In this document: piece after piece, positions 50,480 to 61,857 of the stretch
Layout of the letters: each line of letters opens with the position of its first letter
Numbering within the stretch: the stretch's first letter is position 1
Assembly (NCBI GenBank): GCA_023014335.1
Contig: JAECYW010000014.1
Location: 868,001-932,000 of the forward strand
Source: Galerina marginata
Lineage: Eukaryota; Basidiomycota; Agaricomycetes; Agaricales; Galerinaceae
Direction: 5' to 3'
DNA: 64,000 nt
Notes under the pieces: generated by a model
Seen by the model: the letters and a program-made list of their open reading frames with translations, nothing else
Databases searched by the model: none
What the model was told of the DNA's origin: nothing
Translations under genes and position numbers: made by a program

Positions 50480-53110
50480 ACCTGTTCAGTCATGTCGCAG
50501 AACGCCGCCGAGGTTCAATCCTTACATTTGGGCGAGTATATGCGGGGTAGGCTGGATGGATTATCCACACCGGTCGCACAAATGATGGATGGTTTATGTG
50601 CATGTAATGGGATCGAACGGAGCTCGGTTTTTGGTGGTTGCCACTGCATGATGAACGCGGACGGCCCTGGTGGTTTTGGGTCAATGCAGCACACTCGTCG
50701 ACATTCGAGATCGTCCCAGATCGCCCATTCGCCTTTATTTCACTCCTTTGCCGGCATACTCCTGTTGTTCGCTGAGGTCCGTTGTATTTCAAAACATCAA
50801 TTCATTTTTGGAGGCAGAGAAAGAAAGGCAGAAGTGCCCTTTGTCCTCTTTCTCTGGTTACTACTGGCACAAACACGTCTACTTCGAATGGTGCAGAGGA
50901 GCCGCAGGGGATTTAAGGGTACCACCAACGGAAGGAAGAGAGGACGAGAAAGAGGGCTACGCGCCGCCATTGAAGAAATTCGCGAGGCGATCGCTGGACG
51001 TCGAAGCCATATCTATCGCGATCGTAGTCGACTGGTTTATATAGCATTGATTGGAATTGAATATCAAGAAAGATAACGAGTGAAACGTACCTCATGGACT
51101 GCGTATAGACAGCTATTGCGAGAACTTCAGATACAACGTCACCCGTGAAACGGATGGCGGACAGGCGGCGGGTGTACGACGACGCCTGTTCAAGTGAGCG
51201 AGTTTTTGGAGTCTTCAAACGAAGAGTCAGAAATCGACTGACATCTTGAGATGTGGTCGGATTTTTAGACTTCTTGAACATTTGAGGAGGAAAGAACAGT
51301 CGGACGTCCGAACATTGAGGTAAGCCTGGTTGGAACTCGGAAGGAGGCCAAGTGGCCGAACCAAAGGGGTGATAAGCCAAACCCACTCGGAAGCTCTGTG
51401 AACGTTGAGGTTCGAGGAGCGGTTGACTGAGTGCGATGCTTGTATGCACAAATAAAAACTGGTAAAGGTTGAAGTCGGTAGCATCGGCGGATGGAGATCC
51501 AATATCTATTACTGTTACATTCGCCAACGCACCGGCCGAAGCTAAGGAGAGGGTGGGAGGAACTAGTGATTGTGCCGCCTGGACGCTCAACCTGAGGAGG
51601 GTCGATGAAATTCCTGGGGACGCCTATGCTATTATGATAAGCTGGTTTCTGGGAGCACGATTAGCGTAATCAGCAATTCAAGGAAGAATGCTCAACTACC
51701 AATGGAACGAGAAGCAAAGGCGACGATGACAGCGTCGGGATTCGCTTGGGCGGCTCGTGGAGGCGAACATCGATGGACCCCGGCTAGGTCCTCCTAGTCT
51801 GTCCGAGGTAGTGGAGTAATGAGGATGGCGAACTTGTGCGATCGCCTGGCGCCTGATGCAAGGTAACAGGTGTGAATCAAATAGATATGCGGGTCGCGAA
51901 GTCGACGAGAGATTTAGAGGACGTTGATACGGCGGATACGGAGATTGTACTGCGACCGCACGGCTAGGAGCATGCGAGGCAGGTTGCAACCAGAATCCAA
52001 GGTCCATTTTTCTGGAGAGCGAAACGAAGCCTGGAGGAAGGCATCTACAGAATACAGAAGAGAGGTTAGGATAATCAGCAAAACAAAAAGGGCTAGAATA
52101 CTTATGCAGTAAGACGAGCGAAAGTTGGGCGATGAAAAGCCATTTATAAAGTAGATTCATTGACGAATCCTAACGGGGAGCAGGACGACCGAAGGTGCAT
52201 CGATTCTCCGGACCCAATGCGAGGATGAAGCTCGCAATGGTCTGAAAGCTTCAGAGGCATCAGTGAATACGAAATCAAAAGAACGGAAATTAGAGTACAT
52301 ACTGGATCCTTCTGGAGCCTCAGAGTACAAGTTGACCGAGTTTTATCAGGTTTGGCGTTTGTCTTAACCTGCAGAAAGGCGTTAGACAATGTTCAGAAAG
52401 CTTATGACACGAAGATTGCTGACGCGTTCGCCAGGGGGAATGCAAAGGAAGAGATGCGCATTGGAAAGTGCCTGCGTGTATGATAAGCACGAATAGAAAA
52501 ATGATAATGGAAGTTGACGTGCAGAAGAAACAGGCTTCGATGAGAGTCGTTTTCCCTCGTTGTCGAAGCATCAGGCATACCGCCGCCGACTTCTCCGTTT
52601 CCTTATCCTTGCCCGTAGCTTGCTGGTGAACAAAAGTATGGTTTGGCAAAAAGCCGTTCCATTGTTCCACTGACGGCGTGTGTTGAAGGTGCAATGCAGA
52701 TACGAAGGGGGTGAAGCAACGATGGAAACGATTCCGAAGGCTCTTCATCCCCCTCATGATGCGCGAAATCCAGCTCAAGTTTTGACGCGATGAGAGAGGG
52801 CGAGACTCGGATGTCGCGTGTAGCTCGTTAGCGACCTGTGTCGTGGAGGAGGAGATAAGTGCATTCCGACGGCCTCTGCACTCTGTTTTGAGATTTCCGA
52901 GCAACGAAAAGAAACGCTACTGGTGATGGAAGGAATGAAAGTGATGAGGGACGTCCCGAATCGCACAACCGTGACTAGTGCGCGTGACTCAAAGCTGTGC
53001 GGCGAATCCTGGCGAATCGCGATTCCTCTTCCATTCGCTCTCGCTCTCCACCACAGTACCAGCATCCAACCTTCACTATGAGCAACCAAACCTTTTCTGC
53101 AGGCGCACGA
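50480..53110. repeat. Duplicated block X, copy 2, ending in the first codons of an NB-ARC gene
   Basis: Homologue of 38390-40862. Its right end contains the NB-ARC gene's promoter region, ATG (53078-53080) and codons for MSNQTFSAGAR, then stops matching at about 53110, where FBA promoter sequence begins. Coding-like pieces on the minus strand are interrupted differently from copy 1, so at least one copy is degenerate. No family recognised. Confidence 0.75.
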
Positions 53111-53111
53111 C
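53110..53111. other. Rearrangement joint: NB-ARC gene start fused to FBA promoter
   Basis: Left of this point the sequence follows 40828-40862. Right of it the sequence follows 36493 onward (CACATGCCC). One or two bases are ambiguous between the two parents. In locus 1 these two points are about 4.4 kb apart and in the opposite order. Confidence 0.8.
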
Positions 53112-54890
53112 ACATGCCCAATGAGAATCAATAAATAACGCAACCCGCGCGTTTCTTCCCATTCCTTCGTACCTTCCGAACCACGAACTTCACAAGAGTA
53201 CAACCATGGGTATCCTTGACATCGTGCCCGTAAGTCCCCTGGCTATCTCATGTTGGATGGCGGCTGATTACACTTCCGGCGTGCGGTATCACTTAGGCTG
53301 GTGTTTTGACTGGCGATAACGTTCGTAACTTATTCGACTATGCAAAAGAAAACAAGGTCCAAGGTTTTTCACCAACTGGCGATGAACGCTAACCCTTTTC
53401 TCTAGTTCGCTATTCCAGTAAGTCCAAACACACAGGAATATAATCAGTAAATGACTCTTTCCAGGCCATCGTACGTCTCCCTCCACCTCTTCCGAATATA
53501 CCCACTGAAAGATCGCATCTAGAACGTAATATCCACGTCCACTGCCAACGCCGTCCTGGAAGCCGCCCGGTGAGGAATACATCCAAGTCTCCCAAGGTGG
53601 AAACGTGTACTTTACCGGCAAGGGGCTCTCGAACGAGAACCAACAGGCGTCTATCCTCGGTGCGGTCAGCACTGCCCACCACGTTTATCTGATGGCCAAG
53701 GCATATGGCGTGTACGTCTTTTCTCTCTAATCTCAGCCCCCAAAACCGAACTGTTTCAACTCCACCAGTCCCGTCGTAATGCACAGCGACCACTGCGCCA
53801 AGAAGCTCCTCCCCTGGTTCGACGGTATGCTCGCAGCAGACGAGGCCCTCTTCAAAGAACACCAAGAACCCCTCTTCTCCTTGCACATGCTCGACCTCTC
53901 CGAAGAGCCCAAAGACGAAAACATCGCCATCTGCGCTAAATACTTCCAACGCCTCGCCCCCCTCGGGATCTGGCTCGAGATGGAGATCGGCATCACCGGC
54001 GGCGAGGAGGACGGGGTGGACAACACGGGTGTGGACAATGCGAGCTTGTACACCCAGCCGGAGGATATTTATGATGTGTATAAGGCGTTGAGCGCGATTG
54101 GACCGAATTTTAGTATCGCGGCTGGGTTTGGGAACGTGCATGGGGTTTATAAACCTGGTAATGTGAAGCTCCAGCCTGGGCTTCTTGGGAAGCATCAGAA
54201 GTATACTGCTGAGAAGTTGGGGAAGAAGGATGGTTTGCCTTTGTATGCGGCTTTTTTCAATTTATTCGTGAGATGGGCTCATTGTGGTTTTTTAGGTACC
54301 TCGTCTTCCACGGTGGATCGGGCTCTACGAAGGAAGAAATCTCGACCGCCGTATCGAACGGCGTGATCAAGATGAACGTCAACACCGACACCCAGTTCGC
54401 CTATCTCGTCGGTATCCGTGTACGTTTCCTCTTCCTCTCGCTCACCTCTTCCCGCCACCCCACTCACTCACTGGATCGGATCTAGGACTTCGTCACCAAA
54501 AAGAAAGACTACCTCGCGACCCAAGTCGGCAACCCCGACGGCGCGGACAAACCTAACAAGAAGGTAAGCTAAGCTGTCCCCTCCTATCCCTCCTATCCCA
54601 TCCTATCCCGCGAACACGTCGTTAAATCAAACTTTCCTCACAGTACTACGACCCCCGTGTATGGGTGCGTGAGGGCGAGAAGACGCTTTCCGAGCGCGTC
54701 AAGGAGGCGTGTAAGGATCTCGGGAACACCAATCGTCTGTAACCGCCTGGGTTTAGCTGGCGTGAAGTGGAGTTGGGGTTTGTTGAATGAATTGTAGAAT
54801 AACATGGGTCGAGTTGGGAATGAAATATTAATGGACACTTTTTTGTAGATCGTCGCTTTCTCTTTGTGTGGTTAAGTAGATTAACTTGTC
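53111..54890 (+). repeat. Duplicated FBA block, copy 2
   Basis: Second copy of 36493-38310. Similarity ends at about GTGTGGTTAAGTAGATTA, close to where copy 1 gives way to block X1. Confidence 0.85.
53206..54742 (+). pseudogene. Fructose-bisphosphate aldolase, class II, second copy (probably non-functional)
   Basis: Near-identical in structure to FBA1 from MGILDIVP to the C-terminus (stop 54740-54742). About 77 nt are missing at 53573-53580, removing the 3' end of one intron with its acceptor and the first codons of the next exon (DIKSPII). Reading through the unspliced donor meets TGA immediately after LEAAR, and the remnant intron of 18 nt is too short to splice. Only about 95 bp of native promoter remain upstream of the ATG. 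Active-site parts (HSDHCAKKLLPWFDG, GNVHGVYKPGN, VFHGGSGSTKEE) are intact, suggesting recent loss. One substitution falls in HHVRLMAKAYG (Arg to Tyr). Confidence 0.8.
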
Positions 54891-55388
54891 CTGCTATCAC
54901 CCTCCTGGGTAGGTCGAAGGCAAACTTCGAGGAAGTGTAACGCATATTTTCGTTTCTTTATACACTCGATCTACACTGAACTTAAGCTAATTCTAACGCT
55001 GATAGTCACGGTTGAAGGTACTATGTACACCGTCTACATTTCTCACCCGACTGACCTACACACTGAAGTCGGTGACCGGAGGCACAACCTGTACTCCAGC
55101 GTCAGGAGTCCGAGCACTCGGTTCGATTTCAAAACGAGATAAAATGAATCAGCTGCAGTTTGCGGTTTGTTACATTTAATCTAGGATAACTATAGACACA
55201 ATTTCTAGCAAAGGCATTGCGGCTATGCAACTTGTGCATGCAGTGTCGAGGCTGTGTAAAAGTAATGGGGCATTCTGCAAGTCATATGACTTAGCATTTA
55301 CCCCGCACTGCGGAATGATTACCACCTTGTTCCCAACTTGAACTTCGTCCGCAATCTTCCCACTCCGCGCATATTGTCGATACCTGCA
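54891..55388. other. Intergenic, upstream of the DUF6535-ARM gene
   Basis: About 500 bp; no ORF supported. It is presumably the promoter of the following gene. No similarity to the NB-ARC gene's upstream region was noticed. Confidence 0.45.
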
Positions 55389-58300
55389 ATGCCAAGTCCA
55401 GGAAACGAAAATGTACGATGCTGACCATTAAACTGGGGGTGTAACTGACCATTTATTCTGTAGTTGGCATTACAATTGATTGACGGCGAGGCGTTCGAGA
55501 CCGCTTCGAAGTCGGAAGAAGGATTGCAAAGACTGCAGGAAACTGTCTCGCTCGTTGGAAAGGAGACTTGGGTACGTACGCCTTTACCTCCTGAGTTGAT
55601 CCATTCACTGAAGTAAACCAGATTGCGAATGGAAAACCTATCGAACCAGGTCCCCGCGATGCAACCTTTGAGAGCGATCCGGGAAATCCCTTTCGACAAG
55701 AATGCGAACGAGACTCCGGGATCTGGAAGCTGTATCAGGAAAAGGCTAGGAGTGTCGACGAACACATGAAAGAGAGTCATAACAGCGGCCTTGATTCACT
55801 TCTCATTTTTGTACGTCTTTATCTGAGATCGCCGACGACGCACCAAATCCATATCTTGTCTACTTTAGGCCGGTTTATTCTCCGCTGTTCTTTCAGCTTT
55901 TATCATTGAAGCAAATCAAGGATTGAAAGCAGACCCAATGGCGACAACAAATGCCCTACTTGACACTTTTCTTCGGTCTCAAAGCGGCTTGACAGACACT
56001 TACAACCTCCCTGCATTCAAACCTAGCCTATCTTCGAAAGTCGTCAATGGACTATGGTTTTGTAGTCTTGCTTTTAGCCTGCTGAGTGCGCTTGGGGCCA
56101 GTCTGGCAAAAAGCTGGGTTGCAGATTACACTCATGTTGAACACAAACCGAATGCCGAGGATGCATATCACAGGCATCGTCGATTCCTTGGTATTTCTAG
56201 CTGGCATCTCACTGATGTTATCACCTCTCTTCCAATTCTTCTCCATGCTGCATACTTCCTCTTTTCCTTTGGTCTCGCCATTTTTCTATTTGGAGAGTAT
56301 GCACCAATTGGAGCTATCACTCTAGTCCTCACAGTTGTTGCACTCATATTATACTTGGGAACTGCAACAGTACCCATCTTCCGCCCCGACTGTCCATATC
56401 AAACTCCAGTCACAATGTTCCTTGTCCGTCTCACAGGTTGGGTTTTTAAGATCAAGCAATCTAATCCTTTATTATCTGACACTTCAAAAGCTCAATTGCT
56501 TCTCTGGCTCCATGATATCTGTGCTGGAAGTACTGATATGGACCAGATTATAATTGCTATTGCAGGGCTAGGTCCATCCCCAGATGTTCAAGACATACTC
56601 CATTATTCTAGGTTTGCGAAGACATTATGTGACAAACTATCCTCATTGGTCATGCAGCCAGAAAAATCACAGTTACTAAAGGCATATCTCTATGCAATGT
56701 TGCATCTTTTACGAACTGGTTTCCCTCATTTTGGAGATGCCGATGAAGAAACAAGGGATTTGTTTATTTCACTGATTACTATGGGTGGCCCACTTTATGA
56801 GTGCAACTATCTCCCTATGGGCTTACAGGAGATAGCAACCTGTGTAAAAGCCCACATATTGCTTCGCTACAACACAGTGCCAAAGGGTCAGATCTTCGAA
56901 ATAAGCATTCCTTTGCTTCTGAAGTCTGTGACTCAGAAAACAGACCAGAAAATGCTCCAAGAAGCACTTTTATTAAATCTGGCTGTGAATCAAGGGGTGC
57001 TATTACAACTTTATAGTGAATGGCAAGCACTGCGATGGAATGCCTACAATCAGTTAGAGAAAATGGCTCAAGGTAAGGAGAATTTTCTGTTTTATGAACA
57101 AATGAGCTAATGAAAGCTGTAGAAAATCATACTATAAGCTTTGGGTATGGGTTAATCACCCATGGGATAAATTCAAGTACAGGTGGAATGTTTATCAAGT
57201 ATTCTGAGGCTTTTGACCGCATATTAGCAAAGGATTGTATGTGTTACATCATATATTCCAAGGATTTTGAACTGAATTATGATGGGAATAGCTCTGGCTG
57301 CTGAGGCAATTCTTCCTAAAATTGATATGGAGAAAATGACACAGAGATTGGATGATCCAAATGCCTGCAAAGATGTACTTGACTTTATGACATCAATTGG
57401 AAAAAAAGGTCAATTTTCATAAATGTCAAACAGAGAAAGAGCTGATTAAATTTGAATAGATATTGCTGTAAAACTTGTTTGGAAAGACTTTATGAAGGAA
57501 GTAGTAAAGACACTTCAAAATTCAAACAAAGATGTGCGAATATCAGCCCTTAATTGCATCAAGACTCTCTGCAATCATGGTATGACTTTTGTCTAATGTA
57601 ATAGCTTTGATCTTTGACATTTTTCAGAGAATATCTGGACAGCATTTGTTTTAAATGATGGAATAGCAAAATTGATGGAGAAATTTGAAGACTCTGACTT
57701 TGATGTTCAAACATCAGCCCTTGATTTTATTAACACTCTTTGTGAGCAAGGTATGGCATTTTTCAAATGTTATAGCTTTGATCTCTGACTGTTTTAGACA
57801 ATACTGGAAGAGCATTTATTTCCAAGGATGGGATAGAGAATTTGATTGGAAAATTTGGGGATTCTGACCTGGATGTGCAAAATTCAGCTCTCAATTGGAT
57901 TGAGACCCTCTGCAAGCATGGTATGATATTTGTCAAATGTTATAGCCTTAGCCTCTGATCTTTTCCCAGAAAATATTAGGACAGGATTTATTTCCAAGGA
58001 TGGAATAGAAAAATTGATTGGAAAATTTGGAGAGTCCAACTTGGATGTGCGAAAATCAGCTTTTGATTGCATCAAGTCTCTTTGTGAGCATGGTATGTTA
58101 TTTGTTGGATATGATAGCTTTGTCTTTTGATCTTTTCCTAGACAATTTCAAGGCAGCATTTATTTCCAAGCATGGAATAGAGAATTTGATTAGAAAATTT
58201 GAAGATTCTGATCCCTATGTGCAAATATCAGCTTTTGATTGCACAAAAACCCTCTGTGAACATGGTGTGATATTTGTCAAAAAATGTTATAGCTTTGACA

Positions 58301-61300
58301 TCTAACTTTTTCCCAGAGATTATCAGAACAGCATTTATTTCCAAGCATGGAATAGAAAATTTAATTGGGAAATTTGAAGAATTCAACTGGTATGTGCGAA
58401 CATCAGCTCTTGAATGCATCAAAACCCTCTGTGAGCATGGTATGTCATTTGTTGAATGCTATAGCTTTATCTTTTGATCTTTTCCAAGAAAATATCAGGA
58501 TAGCATTTATTTCCAAAGGCACAATTGAGAACTTGATTGGAAAATTGGAAGATTCTGACTCAAATGTGCAAAAATCAGCATTTGATTGCATTGAAACCCT
58601 CTGCAAGCATGGTATGGCATTTGTCAAATGTTATAGCCTTAGCCTCTGATCTTTGCCCAGACAATATCAGAACAGCATTTATTTCCAAGGATGGAATAGA
58701 GAAATTGATCGGAAAATTTGGAGAGTCCAATTGGGATGTGCGAAAATCAGCTATTGATTGCATCAAGTCTCTTTGTGAGCATGGTATGTCATTTGTTGAA
58801 TGTTTAGCTTTAGCTTCTTATTTTTTTCTAGATAACATCAGGACAGCATTTATTTCCAAGCATGGAATAGAGAATTTGATTGGAAAATTTGAAGAGTTGG
58901 ACTGGTATGTGCGAACATCAGCTCTTGATTGCATCAAAACCCTTTGCGAGCATGGTAAGACATTTATTAAATATTATAGCTTTGTCTTCTGATTTTTTCC
59001 AGACAATATCAGAATAGCATTCATTTCTAAGGACACAATAGAGAAATTGATTGGGAAATTGGAAGATTCTGAGTGGTATATGAGAAGATCAGCTCTTGAT
59101 TGTATTAAAAAACTCTATCAGCATGGTAAGGTAATTATTGAATGTTATAACTTTGTTTTCTGACTTTTTCCAGAAAATATCAGGGCAGAATTTATTTCCA
59201 AAGAGGGAATAGATAAATTGATCAGGAAATTTGAAGATCCTGACCCATATGTGCGAATATCAGCTTTAGATTGCATTAAAATCCTTTGCAACCATGGTAT
59301 GTCATTTGTCAAATGTTATAGCATTAAGCTTTAGTTTTTTTCTAGATAATATCAGAACAGCATTTATATTCAAGGATGGGATAGAAAAATTGATCAGAAA
59401 ATTTGAAGATTCTGACTCAGATGTACAAAGGTCAACTTTTGATTGCATAAAGACCCTTTGCGAGCATGGTATATCATTTATCAATATTATAACTTTAGCT
59501 TCTGACATTTTCTCAGATACTATCAGGCCAGAATTTATTGCCATGGATGGAATAGAGAAGTGGATCAGGAAATTTGAAGATTCCAACTCATATGTGCAAA
59601 CATCAGCTCTCAATTGCACAAAGGCCCTTCTTGAGCATGGTATAGCATTTTTTAACTATTACAGCTTTGTTTCTGATCATTTTCCAGAAATTATCAGAAC
59701 TGCATTTATTCACAAGAATGGAATAAAGAAATTGATTAAGAAATTGGAAGATTCTGACTCAGATGTGCGGAGATCAGCTTTTGATTGTATTGAGACCCTT
59801 TGCAAGCATGGTATGATATTTGTCAAATATTATAAATTTGATCTCTGATCTTTTTCTAGACAATATCAGAATGTCCTTTATTTCCATGGATGGAATAGGA
59901 AAATTGATTGAAAAGTTTGAAGATTCTAACCCAAGTGTGCAAATATCAGCTCTTGATTGTATCCAAACCCTTTTTGAGCATGGTATGCTATTTTTCATGT
60001 GTTATAGCTTTGGCCTCTAATTTTCTCCTAGACAATATCAGAACACAATTTATTTCTAAGAATGGGATGGATGAATTAATCAAAAAATTTGAAGAGTCCA
60101 ATGTGTATGTCCGATCATCAGCTCTTCACTGCATTGAAATTCTCTGTGAGCATGGTATGTCATTTTTCAAATGCTGTAGCTTTGGTCTCAACATTTTTTA
60201 GACAATATTAGGACCACATTTATTTCCAAGAATGGAATAGAGAAATTGATCGGGAAATTTGAAGAGTCTAATTTGTATATGCAAAGATCAGCTCTTGATT
60301 GCATCAAGGTACTTGACAAGCATGGTATGTCATTTATTAAATGTTATAACTTTCTTTTCTGACTCTTTCCTAGACAATATCAGGACAGCATTTATTTCCA
60401 AGGGCGGAATAGATAAATTGATCAGAAAATTTGAAGATCCTGATCGGTATGTGCGAATGTCAGCTTTTGATTGCATTAAATCCCTCTGCGAGCATGGTAT
60501 GGCATCATTATATATTATACCTTTTGATATCTGACTTTTCTTTTTAGAGGATATCAGGACAGCATTTATTTCCAAGGACAGAATTAAGAAATTGATTGGG
60601 AAGTTTGAACATTCTGACTCAGCTGTGCGAATGTCAGCTCTTGACTGCATCATGGCACTCTGCGAGCATGGTATGGCATTTGTAAAATGTTATAGCTTCA
60701 GCTTTTGATCTCTTTCTAGAAATTATTAGGACTGCATCCATTTCTCAGGATGGAATAGAGAAATTCATCCAGAAATTCAAAGATTCCGACTCATCTGTAC
60801 GAAGATTATCACTTAATTGGATCAAGACCTTCTGCAATCATGGTATGGAATTTTTTAGGTATTAAAAATTTGACTGCTGACCATTTCATAGACAATATCA
60901 GAACAGCATTTATTTCCAAGGATGGAATAGGGAAATTGATTGAGAAATTTGATGATTCTGACTTAAATGTGCAATCATCAGCTCTTGATTGCATGAAGAC
61001 CCTCTGCCAGCATGGTATGTCTTTCCAAAACGTAATATATTGTTTCTTACTTTTTGCAGCCCATATTTTTAATATTATCCCCCTCCACCCTCACTTCCTG
61101 CACATTGTAGAAATACTGATGTCTCATGATTGTGATCCTGAAATCAAAGATTTTCTGGCCTCTATTCTGGCCCAGTCTCTAGCCTTTAGTAAGTTTATAT
61201 TACTTACAAATCTAATTAAGCTAACTCCTGAATCAATGTAGATAGGAACTTGATCAAAGTAGATGCTTTCAATCCTGTTTCCCGTCTTTTAAAAATGCCA

Positions 61301-61528
61301 CATACTAGCAAGTATGGTCTTCACATTCTAGAACAAATTTCCAAGAAACACAGTTGAGCCTGTTTTTATTCTGTCCTCTCATTGCAGAATTTGACATATA
61401 AATTTGCTGTAGTTGAATTGGTCAAAAAAACTGAAATACGTGATACTCTTCATGCAATGTTGTTGTACATTGATGATATAGATCACATCACAGCTGTAGA
61501 AGGCTTGCAGATCTTGGGATGGCTTTAA
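55389..61528 (+). CDS. DUF6535 membrane protein with 21 ARM/HEAT-like repeats
   Basis: Spliced model of roughly 1,550 residues, open throughout. The ATG at 55389 (MPSPGNEN) is followed by a charged helical region and then the DUF6535 domain, which begins at DSGIWKLYQEKARSVDEH and HNSGLDSLLIF|AGLFSAVLSAFIIEA (55710-55915). It continues with FCSLAFSLLSALGASLAKSW (56055-56115), an RFLGISSWHLTDVI segment and two more hydrophobic helices (56220-56375), giving about four TM segments. A soluble helical stretch (56440-57080) leads to 21 repeats, each on its own 123-nt exon, and a C-terminal helical part ending VEGLQILGWL at 61528. DUF6535 has no known function; ARM/HEAT arrays bind proteins. More than 25 introns. 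A membrane-anchored interaction scaffold is the most that can be inferred. Confidence 0.85.
57460..61014 (+). repeat. 21 exon-intron repeat units of about 172 bp (one ARM/HEAT-like repeat per exon)
   Basis: Each unit is a 123-nt exon coding 41 residues of the pattern DNIRTAFISKDGIEKLI, KFEDSD, VRKSA-DCIKTLCEH, followed by an intron of about 49 nt starting GTATG and ending TTTTTCCAG or TTTTCTAG. All introns split the first base from the rest of a Glu/Asp codon (phase 1), so every exon is symmetric. The introns are also similar to one another (CATTTGTCAAATGTTATAGC), so the duplicated unit was exon plus intron. Exon ends, marked GAGCATG|GTATG, fall every 170-178 bp from 57578 to 61014. Confidence 0.92.
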
Positions 61529-61857
61529 TTAAACCAATTTGAGTGATACCTTAATTATTGTTATACCCTATGACAAATTGGGGCAGGAAGCATGGTTATT
61601 TGATATCAAAATGCACTAACTACTTCTTTTTTTTTAACAGTGACTCAGTGAGTGCTATTGCTGGAGCAATTATGCATTTCCTCACTGCTTTGTCATGGAC
61701 TCATGTACATGTTTAACTGCTTATGGAGATTGTTTTTGTAACCATGTGTTATGATCACCTCATTTTTCCCAGTTCTACCAGAAAGAGCTCTTGCCAGTGT
61801 ATTTCCACTGCTCAAGAGGAGGATTCTACAGTAAAGATTACTCAGGTATGTTAGGGA
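61529..61857. other. 3' flank of the DUF6535-ARM gene
   Basis: About 330 bp, AT-rich. No gene recognised. Confidence 0.4.

Noticed and set aside
50384..51076. 230-codon plus-strand ORF in block X2
   Set aside because: The corresponding frame is not open in block X1 and no domain is recognisable, so coding capacity is not supported.
53410..54195. 261-codon open frame on the minus strand across FBA2
   Set aside because: It is the antisense shadow of a highly codon-biased aldolase exon. The same shadow exists opposite FBA1, and it has no domain of its own.
42525..61014. Regularly spaced repeats suggesting CRISPR or a satellite
   Set aside because: Both arrays are coding: 126-bp TPR units in one continuous frame, and 123-nt ARM exons separated by spliceable introns. 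CRISPR is not expected in a fungal nucleus.
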